From Caldimicrobium thiodismutans (GTDB taxonomy: Bacteria; Desulfobacterota; Thermodesulfobacteria; Thermodesulfobacteriales; Thermodesulfobacteriaceae), in NCBI GenBank assembly GCA_002877875.1, contig PNIE01000039.1, positions 1 through 15,490 on the forward strand: a stretch of 15,490 bases of DNA, in the 5' to 3' direction. The notes under the pieces were generated by a model. The model was given only the letters and a program-made list of their open reading frames with translations, was not told where the DNA came from and did no database searches. The translations under genes and the position numbers were made by a program. Shown one piece after another: positions 1 to 7,626 of the stretch (the stretch's first letter is position 1; each line of letters opens with the position of its first letter).

Positions 1-10
1 CGTTTAAGGA

Positions 11-84
<74 letters not shown>

Positions 85-133
85 CTTTTTCTATCTAAGG
101 AGTCCTTTCAATTAAATTCTATGAGGTATTCCA

Positions 134-1174
134 GTGGAGGAGTTACAAAGAATAAAGAAACAAATCTTAAGAGTCCTTGTAAAGGCTCCTCAAACCTTTT
201 GGGAGCTTATAAATTTTCAGGATGCTCACATTATCCCCTTTCTTGAGGCTCTAAAAAGTCTCCTCAAAGAGGGCATAATTATCTATGAAAAACCCTATTT
301 CAAAATTTCTCAAAATACCCTTCAGATAGAAGAATATCATGATCCAGGTTGTTTATTTTGTTCACCCTTTGAAAGTGATCAGTATTGGAAAAAAATTCTT
401 GAAAGTTTTAAAGAACTTACCAAGGATCGTCCCCTTCCTACCAGTGATTTTGATCAGGGTTTTATTAAGCCTGAGGATACCCTTAAAAGGGTGGCTTTTA
501 TTTATTTGAGAGGTGATCTTGAGGAGACAGAGGTTTTCATCCTTGGTGATGATGATCTTATTTCTATTGCCATGGCCTTAACAGGCCTTCCCAAAAGAAT
601 AACGGTGGTGGAGATAGATGAAAGAATTAATCGTTTTATTGATAAAACCTGTCAGAGAATCGGCTATAAAAATATAGAAGTTTATAACTATAATGTGATC
701 GAAGCTCTTCCGCAGAATCTTAAGGGGCAATTTGATGTGTTCGTAACAGATCCTGTGGAGACTAAGAAGGGGCTTAAGCTTTTTGTAGCGAGGTGCATTG
801 AGAGTTTAAAAGGTCCTGGATCAGTAGGTTACATGGGATTTACCCATAGAGAAGCCTCTCTTCAGAAATGGAGAGATTTTGAGAAATTTATTTATGAGGC
901 TGGTTTTGTTATAACTGATATTTTGAGAGATTTCACAACTTATCCTGAAAAGGAGAATTCCTGGGAGGACTTTTATCGCACTTATCGCCTTATGAAGGAA
1001 TTTGATCTTGATCTTCCTAATGTGGATTGGTATAAATCTTCTTTAGTAAGGTTTGAGGTAGTGGAAGGACCTTATCTTCCAGAGATAGAGATTCCAGAGG
1101 ACTTAGAAGAACTCTATTTTGATGAAGAGGCTTGGGCGACCCCCTTGCCTTCCTATCTTGAAAAGAAGGTTTAA
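134..1174 (+). CDS. bpsA: N4-bis(aminopropyl)spermidine synthase (branched-chain polyamine synthase)
   Basis: This 346-residue protein resembles the BpsA family, which transfers aminopropyl groups from decarboxylated S-adenosylmethionine to spermidine to make branched polyamines, typical of thermophiles. Residues 1-60 look like a winged-helix domain. The family signature GDDD is at 138-141, followed by VEID at 159-162 (end of the second strand of the nucleotide-binding fold) and DPVET at 206-210, close to the DPPET-type active-site motif. Length fits characterised archaeal members (about 350). The start is GTG at 134, with GAGG at 123-126 as ribosome-binding site; the ATG at 121 is in another frame. 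It lies 49 bases after the initiator tRNA with no clear promoter or strong terminator between, and 14 bases before efp. Substrate specificity is inferred from family resemblance. Confidence 0.85.
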   Translation: MEELQRIKKQILRVLVKAPQTFWELINFQDAHIIPFLEALKSLLKEGIIIYEKPYFKISQNTLQIEEYHDPGCLFCSPFESDQYWKKILESFKELTKDRPLPTSDFDQGFIKPEDTLKRVAFIYLRGDLEETEVFILGDDDLISIAMALTGLPKRITVVEIDERINRFIDKTCQRIGYKNIEVYNYNVIEALPQNLKGQFDVFVTDPVETKKGLKLFVARCIESLKGPGSVGYMGFTHREASLQKWRDFEKFIYEAGFVITDILRDFTTYPEKENSWEDFYRTYRLMKEFDLDLPNVDWYKSSLVRFEVVEGPYLPEIEIPEDLEELYFDEEAWATPLPSYLEKKV

Positions 1175-1188
1175 GGAGGAGGTAGTCT

Positions 1189-1752
1189 ATGGGATATACT
1201 ACCTCTGATTTTAGAAGAGGCCTAAAAATAGAATGGGAAGGTAAACCTTACGAGGTCATAGAATTTCAACATTCTAAGGTTGCTCAGGGTCAAGCCACAG
1301 TTAGAACCAAATTAAGAGATCTTACCACTGGTAGAGTGATTGAAGTAAATTTTCGTTCGGGAGAAAAATTTGAAAAGCCTGATTTACAAGAGAGGGAGAT
1401 GCAGTATCTTTACAAAGAAGGGGATCGCTTTGTTTTCATGGACCTTGAGGATTATGATCAGGTCTATGTGTCCGAAAAGGAGGTTGGAGAGGCAGCCAAA
1501 TTTATGCCAGAAAATCTTCAAGTAAAAGTTCTCTATTATAAGGGGCGGGTTATTGGGATTGAGCTTCCCAATGTGGTTGAGCTCAAAGTTATCCAAACTG
1601 AGCCCGGGGTTAAGGGAGACACCGTTGGCACAGCAACCAAGCCTGCAACTCTTGAGACTGGGGCGATAATTCAAGTGCCTCTTTTTGTTCAGGAAGGAGA
1701 TATAATTAAAGTTGATACCAGAACTGGAGAATACCTTGAGAGGGCAGGATAA
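1189..1752 (+). CDS. efp: Translation elongation factor P
   Basis: EF-P binds between the ribosomal P and E sites and relieves stalling at polyproline stretches. The 187 residues cover all three domains: KOW-like domain I (1-65), OB domain II (about 68-128) and OB domain III (about 129-187). Domain III carries the diagnostic GDTVGTATKPATLETGA and VDTRTGEYLER segments. A strong Shine-Dalgarno AGGAGGAGG (1174-1182) precedes the ATG. Against E. coli EF-P the domain I loop aligns without gaps: F8 to Q33 here equals F9 to K34 there, so the normally modified Lys34 (Arg in other groups) is Gln33. That implies no lysylation, rhamnosylation or 5-aminopentanol modification of the known kinds. Its stop overlaps the next start by one base (TAATG). 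Confidence 0.97.
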   Translation: MGYTTSDFRRGLKIEWEGKPYEVIEFQHSKVAQGQATVRTKLRDLTTGRVIEVNFRSGEKFEKPDLQEREMQYLYKEGDRFVFMDLEDYDQVYVSEKEVGEAAKFMPENLQVKVLYYKGRVIGIELPNVVELKVIQTEPGVKGDTVGTATKPATLETGAIIQVPLFVQEGDIIKVDTRTGEYLERAG

Positions 1753-1961
1753 TGCTTACTTTAAAAAAACTTCAAGAATTTAAAGAATATCTTGCAAGCG
1801 GTGCTTTTATTGAAGACCTTGAGATGAGACCTCCTGACGGACAGGCCGAAATGCTTGATATGCTTGATCTTCTCTTTGAAATCTGTGAGCTAGCAGATGA
1901 GATAATTAGTAAACACTTTTATCGCAAGTGGGGAGAAGAGGTATTAAAAAAGTCCTCCTAA
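1752..1961 (+). CDS. Small acidic helical protein of unknown function
   Basis: I do not recognise this 69-residue protein. It starts on the ATG that overlaps the efp stop codon by one base and ends directly before the next ATG, so it is probably translated by coupling; this packing and its codon style, like the neighbours, argue that it is real. The sequence looks entirely helical, with an acidic and leucine/methionine-rich centre (residues 22-52, including two MLD repeats at 34-39) and a basic C-terminal end. There is no signal peptide, membrane segment or metal-binding cysteine pair. Its position after efp suggests a housekeeping or regulatory helper, but no function can be assigned. Confidence 0.7.
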   Translation: MLTLKKLQEFKEYLASGAFIEDLEMRPPDGQAEMLDMLDLLFEICELADEIISKHFYRKWGEEVLKKSS

Positions 1962-2315
1962 ATGACTTATTTTATAAGAGCAAGAACTCATTACCATTAT
2001 GCTCAGCTTCTTTTTCAGGAAATCCTCAAAGGAAAAAGAGAACTTAGTCTTTCCCTTTTCAGAGATATTTTTCTTCAAGGATTAAAGGCCATTTATGCTA
2101 TAACAGAAGTAAATGCTCCTTCTTCCCCTCCAACCCTTGAAGATATCTTAAAAAAAATTTTACCTACTCTTTCCTCTGAGGAAAAAGAAAAAATTTTGCA
2201 ATTGAAAGAACTATTATTTTCAAAAAAAGATGTTAAATTTTCAAAGGAAGAGTGGCTTTCAAAAATAGAGGAATTTTTGGACCTGGTTAGAGAATGTTTG
2301 CAACCGATTCTCTAA
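1962..2315 (+). CDS. Helical protein of unknown function
   Basis: I do not recognise this 117-residue protein. Its ATG abuts the stop of the preceding gene (TAAATG) and its 3' end overlaps the diguanylate cyclase gene by 22 bases, consistent with translational coupling. The N-terminal half (residues 1-45) is an amphipathic helical region with many aromatic and histidine residues (RARTHYHYAQ). A Pro/Ser linker (50-58) follows, then a lysine- and glutamate-rich helical half. The general shape recalls small HEPN-like helical bundles, but I see no catalytic R-x-H type motif, so that is only a resemblance. Adjacent to a GGDEF gene, a role as a partner of that enzyme is possible but unproven. Confidence 0.7.
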   Translation: MTYFIRARTHYHYAQLLFQEILKGKRELSLSLFRDIFLQGLKAIYAITEVNAPSSPPTLEDILKKILPTLSSEEKEKILQLKELLFSKKDVKFSKEEWLSKIEEFLDLVRECLQPIL

Positions 2316-3178
2316 ATCTTAAGCTTACTGCTCCATGCATTATATTCCAAATACTTGAAAGTCTTGGAAGTGGATTAATAGTGGTTGATCTCGAAAGGAA
2401 AATTAGATATGCTAACCAAAAGGTTGAGGAGTTAACAGGATACGATAGGGAAGAACTTATTGACAAAAGTCCTCAAGAACTCCTTTTTTTAATTTTTTCT
2501 CAAGATCTCTGTCAATTTGAAAGGATTCTTAAGGAGGGCAAGTGCGAATTTGATACTCTCCTTAGAAAAAAGGATGGAACCACCTTTTTTGCTCACGTTA
2601 TCGCTACTGTTTTAAAGTATGAAAAAAAGGCTGTTGGAATAGTTGTAAATTTTTTTGATATTACCGAGAAAAAAGAGCTTGAAAAAAGCCTTTATGAAGC
2701 TGCCATAACTGATTATCTTACAGGGCTTTATAATAGAAGGTATCTTGAGTTATTTTTGAAAAGAGAAAAGGCTATTTCTGATAGATACAACATGCCTTTT
2801 AGTATAATTATACTTGATTTAGACAATTTTAAAATTATAAATGATATTTATGGTCATGAAATAGGAGATAAAGTTCTAGTTGAGGTGGCTAAGCTTTTGA
2901 AAGATAATTTAAGAAGCACAGATATTATAGGAAGATGGGGTGGAGAGGAATTTCTAATTATTCTTCCTAATACCAATTTTGAGCAGGCCTTAAATGTGGC
3001 AGAAAAGTTGAGAGCTTTACTTTGCACTTTAAGGATACCACCTGTTGAAAGGATTACCGCAAGTTTTGGTGTTTCTGAATACAAGAAAGAAGAACCTTAT
3101 GAAGAAACTTTAAAAAGGGCAGATCTTGCTTTATATAAGGCTAAAGCTGAAGGAAAAAACTGTGTGATTGTATTTTAG
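2294..3178 (+). CDS. PAS-GGDEF diguanylate cyclase
   Basis: This 294-residue soluble protein should make cyclic di-GMP from two GTP. A PAS sensor domain spans about residues 15-128, with the typical GLIVVDLERKIRYANQKVEELTGY start and a DITEKKELE exit helix. The GGDEF domain spans about 134-294. The active-site loop is GGEEF (216-220), an accepted active variant. The product-inhibition I-site RSTD (207-210) is intact, five residues upstream, so allosteric feedback by c-di-GMP is expected. DLDNFKIINDIYGHEIGD (175-192) holds the metal- and GTP-binding residues. There is no membrane segment or receiver domain; the PAS ligand is unknown. The ATG overlaps the upstream gene by 22 bases, with a weak ribosome-binding site, and no better in-frame start exists. 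Finding it inside a housekeeping array is slightly unusual. Confidence 0.93.
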   Translation: MFATDSLNLKLTAPCIIFQILESLGSGLIVVDLERKIRYANQKVEELTGYDREELIDKSPQELLFLIFSQDLCQFERILKEGKCEFDTLLRKKDGTTFFAHVIATVLKYEKKAVGIVVNFFDITEKKELEKSLYEAAITDYLTGLYNRRYLELFLKREKAISDRYNMPFSIIILDLDNFKIINDIYGHEIGDKVLVEVAKLLKDNLRSTDIIGRWGGEEFLIILPNTNFEQALNVAEKLRALLCTLRIPPVERITASFGVSEYKKEEPYEETLKRADLALYKAKAEGKNCVIVF

Positions 3179-3186
3179 AGGTGCTT

Positions 3187-3381
3187 ATGGAAAAGGAAAG
3201 GATTAGAGAATATCTTGAAGTTCTAGCCTGCCCCTCCTGTAAGGGTGATCTTGAATACAAGGAGGGTATAGAGAGGCATCCTGAAGGGTTCTATTGTAAA
3301 AAATGTGGACTTCTCTATCCTATAATTGAGGATATTCCAGTAATGCTTCCAGAGGAGGCTATCTCTTTAAAGGAAGAATGA
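3187..3381 (+). CDS. Trm112/UPF0434 (YcaR-like) zinc protein
   Basis: A 64-residue protein of the Trm112p-like family, small zinc-binding proteins that in eukaryotes and archaea activate methyltransferases acting on tRNA and translation factors; the bacterial role is less clear. Two zinc-ribbon knuckles are visible, CPSC (C15, C18) and CKKC (C37, C40), followed by the hallmark YPIIEDIPVMLPEEA (44-58). A GTG at 3181 in the same frame would add two residues, but the sequence GAGGTG (3178-3183) fits better as the ribosome-binding site for the ATG at 3187, so I chose that. The stop overlaps the next start (ATGA). Confidence 0.88.
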   Translation: MEKERIREYLEVLACPSCKGDLEYKEGIERHPEGFYCKKCGLLYPIIEDIPVMLPEEAISLKEE

Positions 3382-3917
3382 GTCATCCCAGAGAGCCAGA
3401 TCCCGTCCTATTTTTTCTTGGTGTAACTGAGAAGGAAAGGGGATTTTTTCTTAGAGAGATTAGGGATTTTTTTGAAGAGGAGCTTGGAATGATAGCCTTT
3501 GAAGGGCCCTATTTTAATTTTTCTGAGTTTACCGATTATTATGAAGAGGAAATGGGGAAACCTCTTTGGAAAGGGTTTTATGTTTTTGAAAAATTAAGGA
3601 AGCCCGAATTTCTTCTTGATCTCAAATATCTTAGTTATGAAATAGAGAGAAAAACATCTACTTCTGAGGGAAAAAGAAGGGTTAACCTTGATCCAGGATA
3701 TATCACTCTTTCCAAGATAGTACTTGCTACCTTTAAGGATTATTCTCATAGAATCTATCTTGGAAGATCTATTTTTGGAGAGGTAACCCTTTTTTATAAA
3801 GAGGGGACCTTTCAGTGCTTTCCCTGGACCTATCCTGATTATAGGACCAAAGAGGTGATTGACTTTTTTAACAAAGTAAGAAACTACTACAAGGAAAAGC
3901 TCCGTGCTTATAGATAG
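3378..3917 (+). CDS. DUF4416 family protein
   Basis: This 179-residue protein matches my recollection of DUF4416, a family common in sulfate reducers and related anaerobes that is sometimes mislabelled as GTP-binding. Recognisable conserved parts are FNFSEFTDYYEEEMG (46-60), the core RRVNLDPGYITLSKIVLAT (100-118), HRIYL (124-128), EVTLFY (135-140) and WTYPDYR (150-156). No nucleotide-binding P-loop is present. Function is unknown. It overlaps the Trm112-like gene by 4 bases and moaA by 14 bases, so the three are surely co-translated. Family assignment is from memory of the conserved blocks. Confidence 0.85.
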   Translation: MSHPREPDPVLFFLGVTEKERGFFLREIRDFFEEELGMIAFEGPYFNFSEFTDYYEEEMGKPLWKGFYVFEKLRKPEFLLDLKYLSYEIERKTSTSEGKRRVNLDPGYITLSKIVLATFKDYSHRIYLGRSIFGEVTLFYKEGTFQCFPWTYPDYRTKEVIDFFNKVRNYYKEKLRAYR

Positions 3918-4863
3918 ATTAGGAAGAAAAATTGAATATTTAAGGATTTCTGTTACAGATCGCTGTAATTTTAGATGTATCTATTGTCAGAGCCGAGAAT
4001 CTTTTAAATTTCTTCCTCACTCAGAGATTCTTACTTATGAAGAAATAGAAGAGATTGTTAGGGTAGCCTGTGAACTCGGAGTTAAGAGGGTAAGAATTAC
4101 CGGTGGAGAGCCCTTGGTAAGAAAGGATATAGAGGTTTTAATTGAGCGTTTATCTAAGATTCCAGGGATTGAAGATTTAAGTTTAACTACCAATGGTTAT
4201 TTTCTTTTAGAAAAGGCAGAAATTCTTAAAAGAGCTGGTCTAAAGCGTTTGAATATAAGCCTTGATACCCTTAATCCCGAAAAGTTTATAAAAATCACTG
4301 GTGGTTTTGATTTTCATAAAGTATGGCTGGGGATACTTAAGGCCTTTGAGCTTGGTTTTGAACCTTTAAAACTGAATATGGTTGTGATTAGAGGATTTAA
4401 TGATGATGAAATTCTATCTCTTGCCAAATTAACTCTTGAGTATCCCTGGGAGGTTCGTTTTATAGAATTTATGCCTATAGGGAAAAATGATCTGTGGAGA
4501 GATGAACTGGTTATTCCTGTAAAAGAGATAAAAGATCTTCTTGAAACTTATTTTCCTCTCGAAGAGGTGGCCTCTTTTGGAGGAGGTCCTGCTAAAGTCT
4601 TTAAGTGGAAAGGAGCCAAAGGTAGGATAGGATTTATCTCTCCCGTGAGTGAGCATTTTTGTAGTAGATGTAATCGCCTTAGAATTACGCCAGATGGGCG
4701 CTTGAGACCTTGCCTTTTTTCTGATAAGGAAATAAATTTAAAAGAATATTTAAGAAACAAAAACAGGGATCTTAGAGAGGCCTTTTATCTTGCCATGTCT
4801 TTAAAACCTGAAAAGAGGGAGTTAAAAAATACTAAGAGAGAGATGCGAGCTATTGGAGGATAA
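3904..4863 (+). CDS. moaA: GTP 3',8-cyclase (molybdenum cofactor biosynthesis protein A)
   Basis: MoaA is a radical SAM enzyme that starts molybdopterin synthesis by converting GTP to 3',8-cyclo-dihydro-GTP. The radical SAM cluster motif is C21-x3-C25-x2-C28 and the SAM-binding GGEP is at 67-70. The C-terminal cluster that holds GTP is C253, C256 and C270. The protein ends in the conserved Gly-Gly (318-319) needed for catalysis, so it is complete at 319 residues. The start is GTG at 3904, with AAGGA eight bases upstream, inside the preceding gene. The last codons GGA GGA also serve as Shine-Dalgarno for the next gene. No other moa or mob genes are in the window. Its presence implies molybdenum or tungsten enzymes in the cell. 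Confidence 0.97.
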   Translation: MLIDRLGRKIEYLRISVTDRCNFRCIYCQSRESFKFLPHSEILTYEEIEEIVRVACELGVKRVRITGGEPLVRKDIEVLIERLSKIPGIEDLSLTTNGYFLLEKAEILKRAGLKRLNISLDTLNPEKFIKITGGFDFHKVWLGILKAFELGFEPLKLNMVVIRGFNDDEILSLAKLTLEYPWEVRFIEFMPIGKNDLWRDELVIPVKEIKDLLETYFPLEEVASFGGGPAKVFKWKGAKGRIGFISPVSEHFCSRCNRLRITPDGRLRPCLFSDKEINLKEYLRNKNRDLREAFYLAMSLKPEKRELKNTKREMRAIGG

Positions 4864-5712
4864 ATGATAGAGATATTCTATGCTTTTGGTTTTCTTAAGC
4901 TAGAAAGACCAGACAAACTTCTTAAATTGACAAAGCCTGTGACTCCAGGAACTTATGTCTTGGCTCAGTTTCCAGAGGGGAGAAAGGAGGTCTTTCTTAT
5001 AAAAGACTTTTGTTTTAAAATTCCCTTTGAATTTGATGAGTGTCCGGTAGTCTTAAGAAAAGCAAATCCGAAGGAAATTTCAGGCTATCAGAAAAGGCTT
5101 GAATTGGAAAAAAAGGGTTTTGAGTTATGTGAAAAATTTGCTAAAGAGCTTGGCCTTGAGATGAAGCTTGTGGATGTGGAGTGTTTCTTTGATCGTTCAA
5201 AAATTATTTTTTATTATACTGCTGATGGGCGCATTGATTTTAGAGAACTTGTCAAACAGTTGGCAAGGGCCTTAAGGATGCGAATTGAAATGAGGCAGAT
5301 TGGAGTTAGAAATGAGACAGCGCTCCTTGGAGGAATTGGGATATGCGGAAAGGAATTTTGTTGCTCTCAATTTTTAAGACAATTTACCTCTCTCTCCATA
5401 AAAATGGCCAAGGAGCAAGGTCTTATTCTTGATCCTAACAAAATTTCAGGCCCCTGCGGAAGATTACTTTGCTGTCTTGCTTATGAATCCTTTATTTATC
5501 GAGAATTTATGGCAGACCTTCCTAAATTAGATAGTAAGATAACTCTTATGGGGAAAACTTTTAGAGTTGTTAAATATAACTATTTTCAAAAAACAGTCAC
5601 TCTTGAAACTGAGGAGGAAGGCTATCTAACTATTCCTGTTTTTGAGCTTAAGAATTATATAGTTACTGAAGAGGCAAGAGAGGAGGCAGGAGAACTCGAA
5701 TGGCAGGAATAA
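4864..5712 (+). CDS. ricT: PSP1-domain protein, RicT/YaaT-like
   Basis: This 282-residue protein belongs to the PSP1 C-terminal domain family. In Bacillus the member RicT (YaaT) works with RicA and RicF in a complex carrying [4Fe-4S] clusters that stimulates RNase Y processing and affects development. The characteristic cysteine blocks are present: GGIGICGKEFCC (C161, C166, C167) and SGPCGRLLCCLAYE (C198, C203, C204). The N-terminal half (1-75) is a beta-rich PSP1 region. The ATG directly follows the moaA stop and uses GGAGG (4855-4859) as ribosome-binding site. metG starts 13 bases before its end; a yaaT-metG neighbourhood is common in Firmicutes and elsewhere. A RNase Y-linked role here is inferred from the family. 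Confidence 0.87.
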   Translation: MIEIFYAFGFLKLERPDKLLKLTKPVTPGTYVLAQFPEGRKEVFLIKDFCFKIPFEFDECPVVLRKANPKEISGYQKRLELEKKGFELCEKFAKELGLEMKLVDVECFFDRSKIIFYYTADGRIDFRELVKQLARALRMRIEMRQIGVRNETALLGGIGICGKEFCCSQFLRQFTSLSIKMAKEQGLILDPNKISGPCGRLLCCLAYESFIYREFMADLPKLDSKITLMGKTFRVVKYNYFQKTVTLETEEEGYLTIPVFELKNYIVTEEAREEAGELEWQE

Positions 5713-7604
5713 AGTATTTCACTACCCCTATTTATTATGTCAACAGCTATCCCCACCTTGGGCATGCTTATACAACCCTTGTGGTAGATAGCCTCGCAAG
5801 ATATTATCGCTTGAAAGGTTATGAGGTTTTCTTTCTCACAGGAACAGATGAGCATGGTGATAAAATTGTGAAAGCTGCACAAAAAGTAGGAAAGTCTCCT
5901 CAAGAGTTTGTAGATGAAATTGCGACCATCTTTCGAAAGACCTGGGATAGCCTCTTAGTCACCTACGATAATTTCATAAGAACCACCGAAGAAAGACATA
6001 AAAAGGTAGTGCAATATATTCTTCAGAAACTCTATGAAAAAGGTGAGTTCTATCTTGATGAATACGAGGGAAATTATTGTTTCGGCTGTGAGAGGTTTTT
6101 AACCTCAAAAGAGCTGGATGAAGAAGGAAAATGCAAAGATCACAAAACCCCTCCTGTTTATCTTAAAGAAAAAAACTATTTCTTTAACCTTGAGAAATAC
6201 AGACCTTGGTTAAAGGAGTTACTTGAAAAAGAGGATCTCATATATCCTTCCTTCTATAAGGAGGAGGTTTTAAATCTTCTGGAGGAGCCTCTTCCACCCC
6301 TTTGTATTTCAAGGCCAAAGGCAAGGTTATCCTGGGGAATAGAGCTACCTTTTGACAGAGATTATGTAACTTATGTTTGGTTTGATGCCCTGATAAATTA
6401 TCTCTCAGGAATTGGTTTTCCTGAAAATCCTTCTTGGGAAAAGCTTTGGACAAATTCTTACCATTTTATTGCCAAAGACATTCTCAAACCTCATGCTATT
6501 TATTGGCCTATTATGTTGAGAGCCCTCGGACTTCCTCCTTATAAAAAGCTTTTTGTTCATGGATACTGGCTTATGCACAAAATGAAGATGTCAAAATCTC
6601 TGGGAAACATTGTAGATCCCCTGTATTTATCTCAAAAGTATGGAAGAGATATCCTTAGGTATTATCTTCTCCGAGAAATGGCTTTTGGATATGATGCAGA
6701 GTTTAGCTTGGAAAATTTTATTTTAAGATATAATGCTGATCTTGCTAATGACTATGGAAATTTAATTTTTAGAACTTTAAATCTTGTTGAAAAGCATTTT
6801 AAAGGAGTGGTTCAGCCTTATGGAGAATTAAGACCTGAAGACCTTGAATTAAGAGCAGTGGTTGAAGGTGCTCTAAAGAAATATGAAAAATATTTTGAAG
6901 CCCTTCAGTTCCACACAGCCCTTGAGGAACTCTTTCAGGCCATACGCTATGCTAATGTATATATTGATAGAACAGCCCCTTGGAAGGAAATCAAAGAGGG
7001 GCGTTTAGAGAGGGCAGGAACTATCCTGAGAAATCTCCTCTCTGCGATTAAAGCCTTTGCTATAGCCTTAAGCCCGGTTCTACCTGATTCTTCTGAAACT
7101 TTGCTTCGTAATCTTGGCTTAAATTTAAAAGACCTTTCTTTTGAAGATACAACTAATTGGGGTCTTCCCAAGGAGGGATCGATAGTTTACAAAGGGTCCC
7201 CACTTTTCCCAAGAATTGAAAAGGAGGAAATTTCTGAAATGAAAATCCAAGAACCTATTAAAGAGGAGAGCAAAGAGGAAAAGGAAGTATATCCCATTGA
7301 GGAATTTAGAAAGTGGGATCTTCGGATTGGAAAGGTAGTTTTCGCTGAGAAGGTTCAAGGTGCAGATAAACTTTTGAGACTTGAAGTTCTTTGTCCTGAA
7401 AAGCGTCAAATTGTCTCAGGGATTGCTCAATATTATAAGCCCGAAGAGCTTATTGGCAAAGAAGTGGTGATTGTGGTGAATTTAAAGCCAGCTAAGATTA
7501 GAGGTATTCTATCTGAGGGAATGCTTCTTGCTGCCCATGATGATAAGGGACTTACTCTTATTGTGCCTGAAAAGGAAGTAACTGCTGGGGCTAAGGTATC
7601 ATAA
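5700..7604 (+). CDS. metG: Methionyl-tRNA synthetase
   Basis: Charges both initiator and elongator tRNA-Met. At 634 residues it is full length and of the class with a C-terminal tRNA-binding domain. The catalytic Rossmann fold has the HIGH equivalent HLGH (19-22) and KMSKS (296-300). A single zinc knuckle, C127-x2-C130 and C145-x2-H148, resembles that of Thermus MetRS. The anticodon-binding helical domain spans roughly 335-490, with the expected NxxANxxG-like stretch at 345-353. A charged Glu/Lys linker (505-530) leads to an EMAPII/Arc1p-like tRNA-binding domain (about 533-634) that dimerises and binds tRNA. The ATG is preceded by AGGAGG-like sequence within ricT and overlaps it by 13 bases. 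Confidence 0.98.
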   Translation: MAGIKYFTTPIYYVNSYPHLGHAYTTLVVDSLARYYRLKGYEVFFLTGTDEHGDKIVKAAQKVGKSPQEFVDEIATIFRKTWDSLLVTYDNFIRTTEERHKKVVQYILQKLYEKGEFYLDEYEGNYCFGCERFLTSKELDEEGKCKDHKTPPVYLKEKNYFFNLEKYRPWLKELLEKEDLIYPSFYKEEVLNLLEEPLPPLCISRPKARLSWGIELPFDRDYVTYVWFDALINYLSGIGFPENPSWEKLWTNSYHFIAKDILKPHAIYWPIMLRALGLPPYKKLFVHGYWLMHKMKMSKSLGNIVDPLYLSQKYGRDILRYYLLREMAFGYDAEFSLENFILRYNADLANDYGNLIFRTLNLVEKHFKGVVQPYGELRPEDLELRAVVEGALKKYEKYFEALQFHTALEELFQAIRYANVYIDRTAPWKEIKEGRLERAGTILRNLLSAIKAFAIALSPVLPDSSETLLRNLGLNLKDLSFEDTTNWGLPKEGSIVYKGSPLFPRIEKEEISEMKIQEPIKEESKEEKEVYPIEEFRKWDLRIGKVVFAEKVQGADKLLRLEVLCPEKRQIVSGIAQYYKPEELIGKEVVIVVNLKPAKIRGILSEGMLLAAHDDKGLTLIVPEKEVTAGAKVS

Positions 7605-7626
7605 ATTCTTATAGAGGAGGTGACTA

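Noticed and set aside
85..133. Terminator and separate promoter between tRNA-fMet and bpsA
   Set aside because: There is only a five-T run without a dedicated stem, and no convincing -35/-10 pair.
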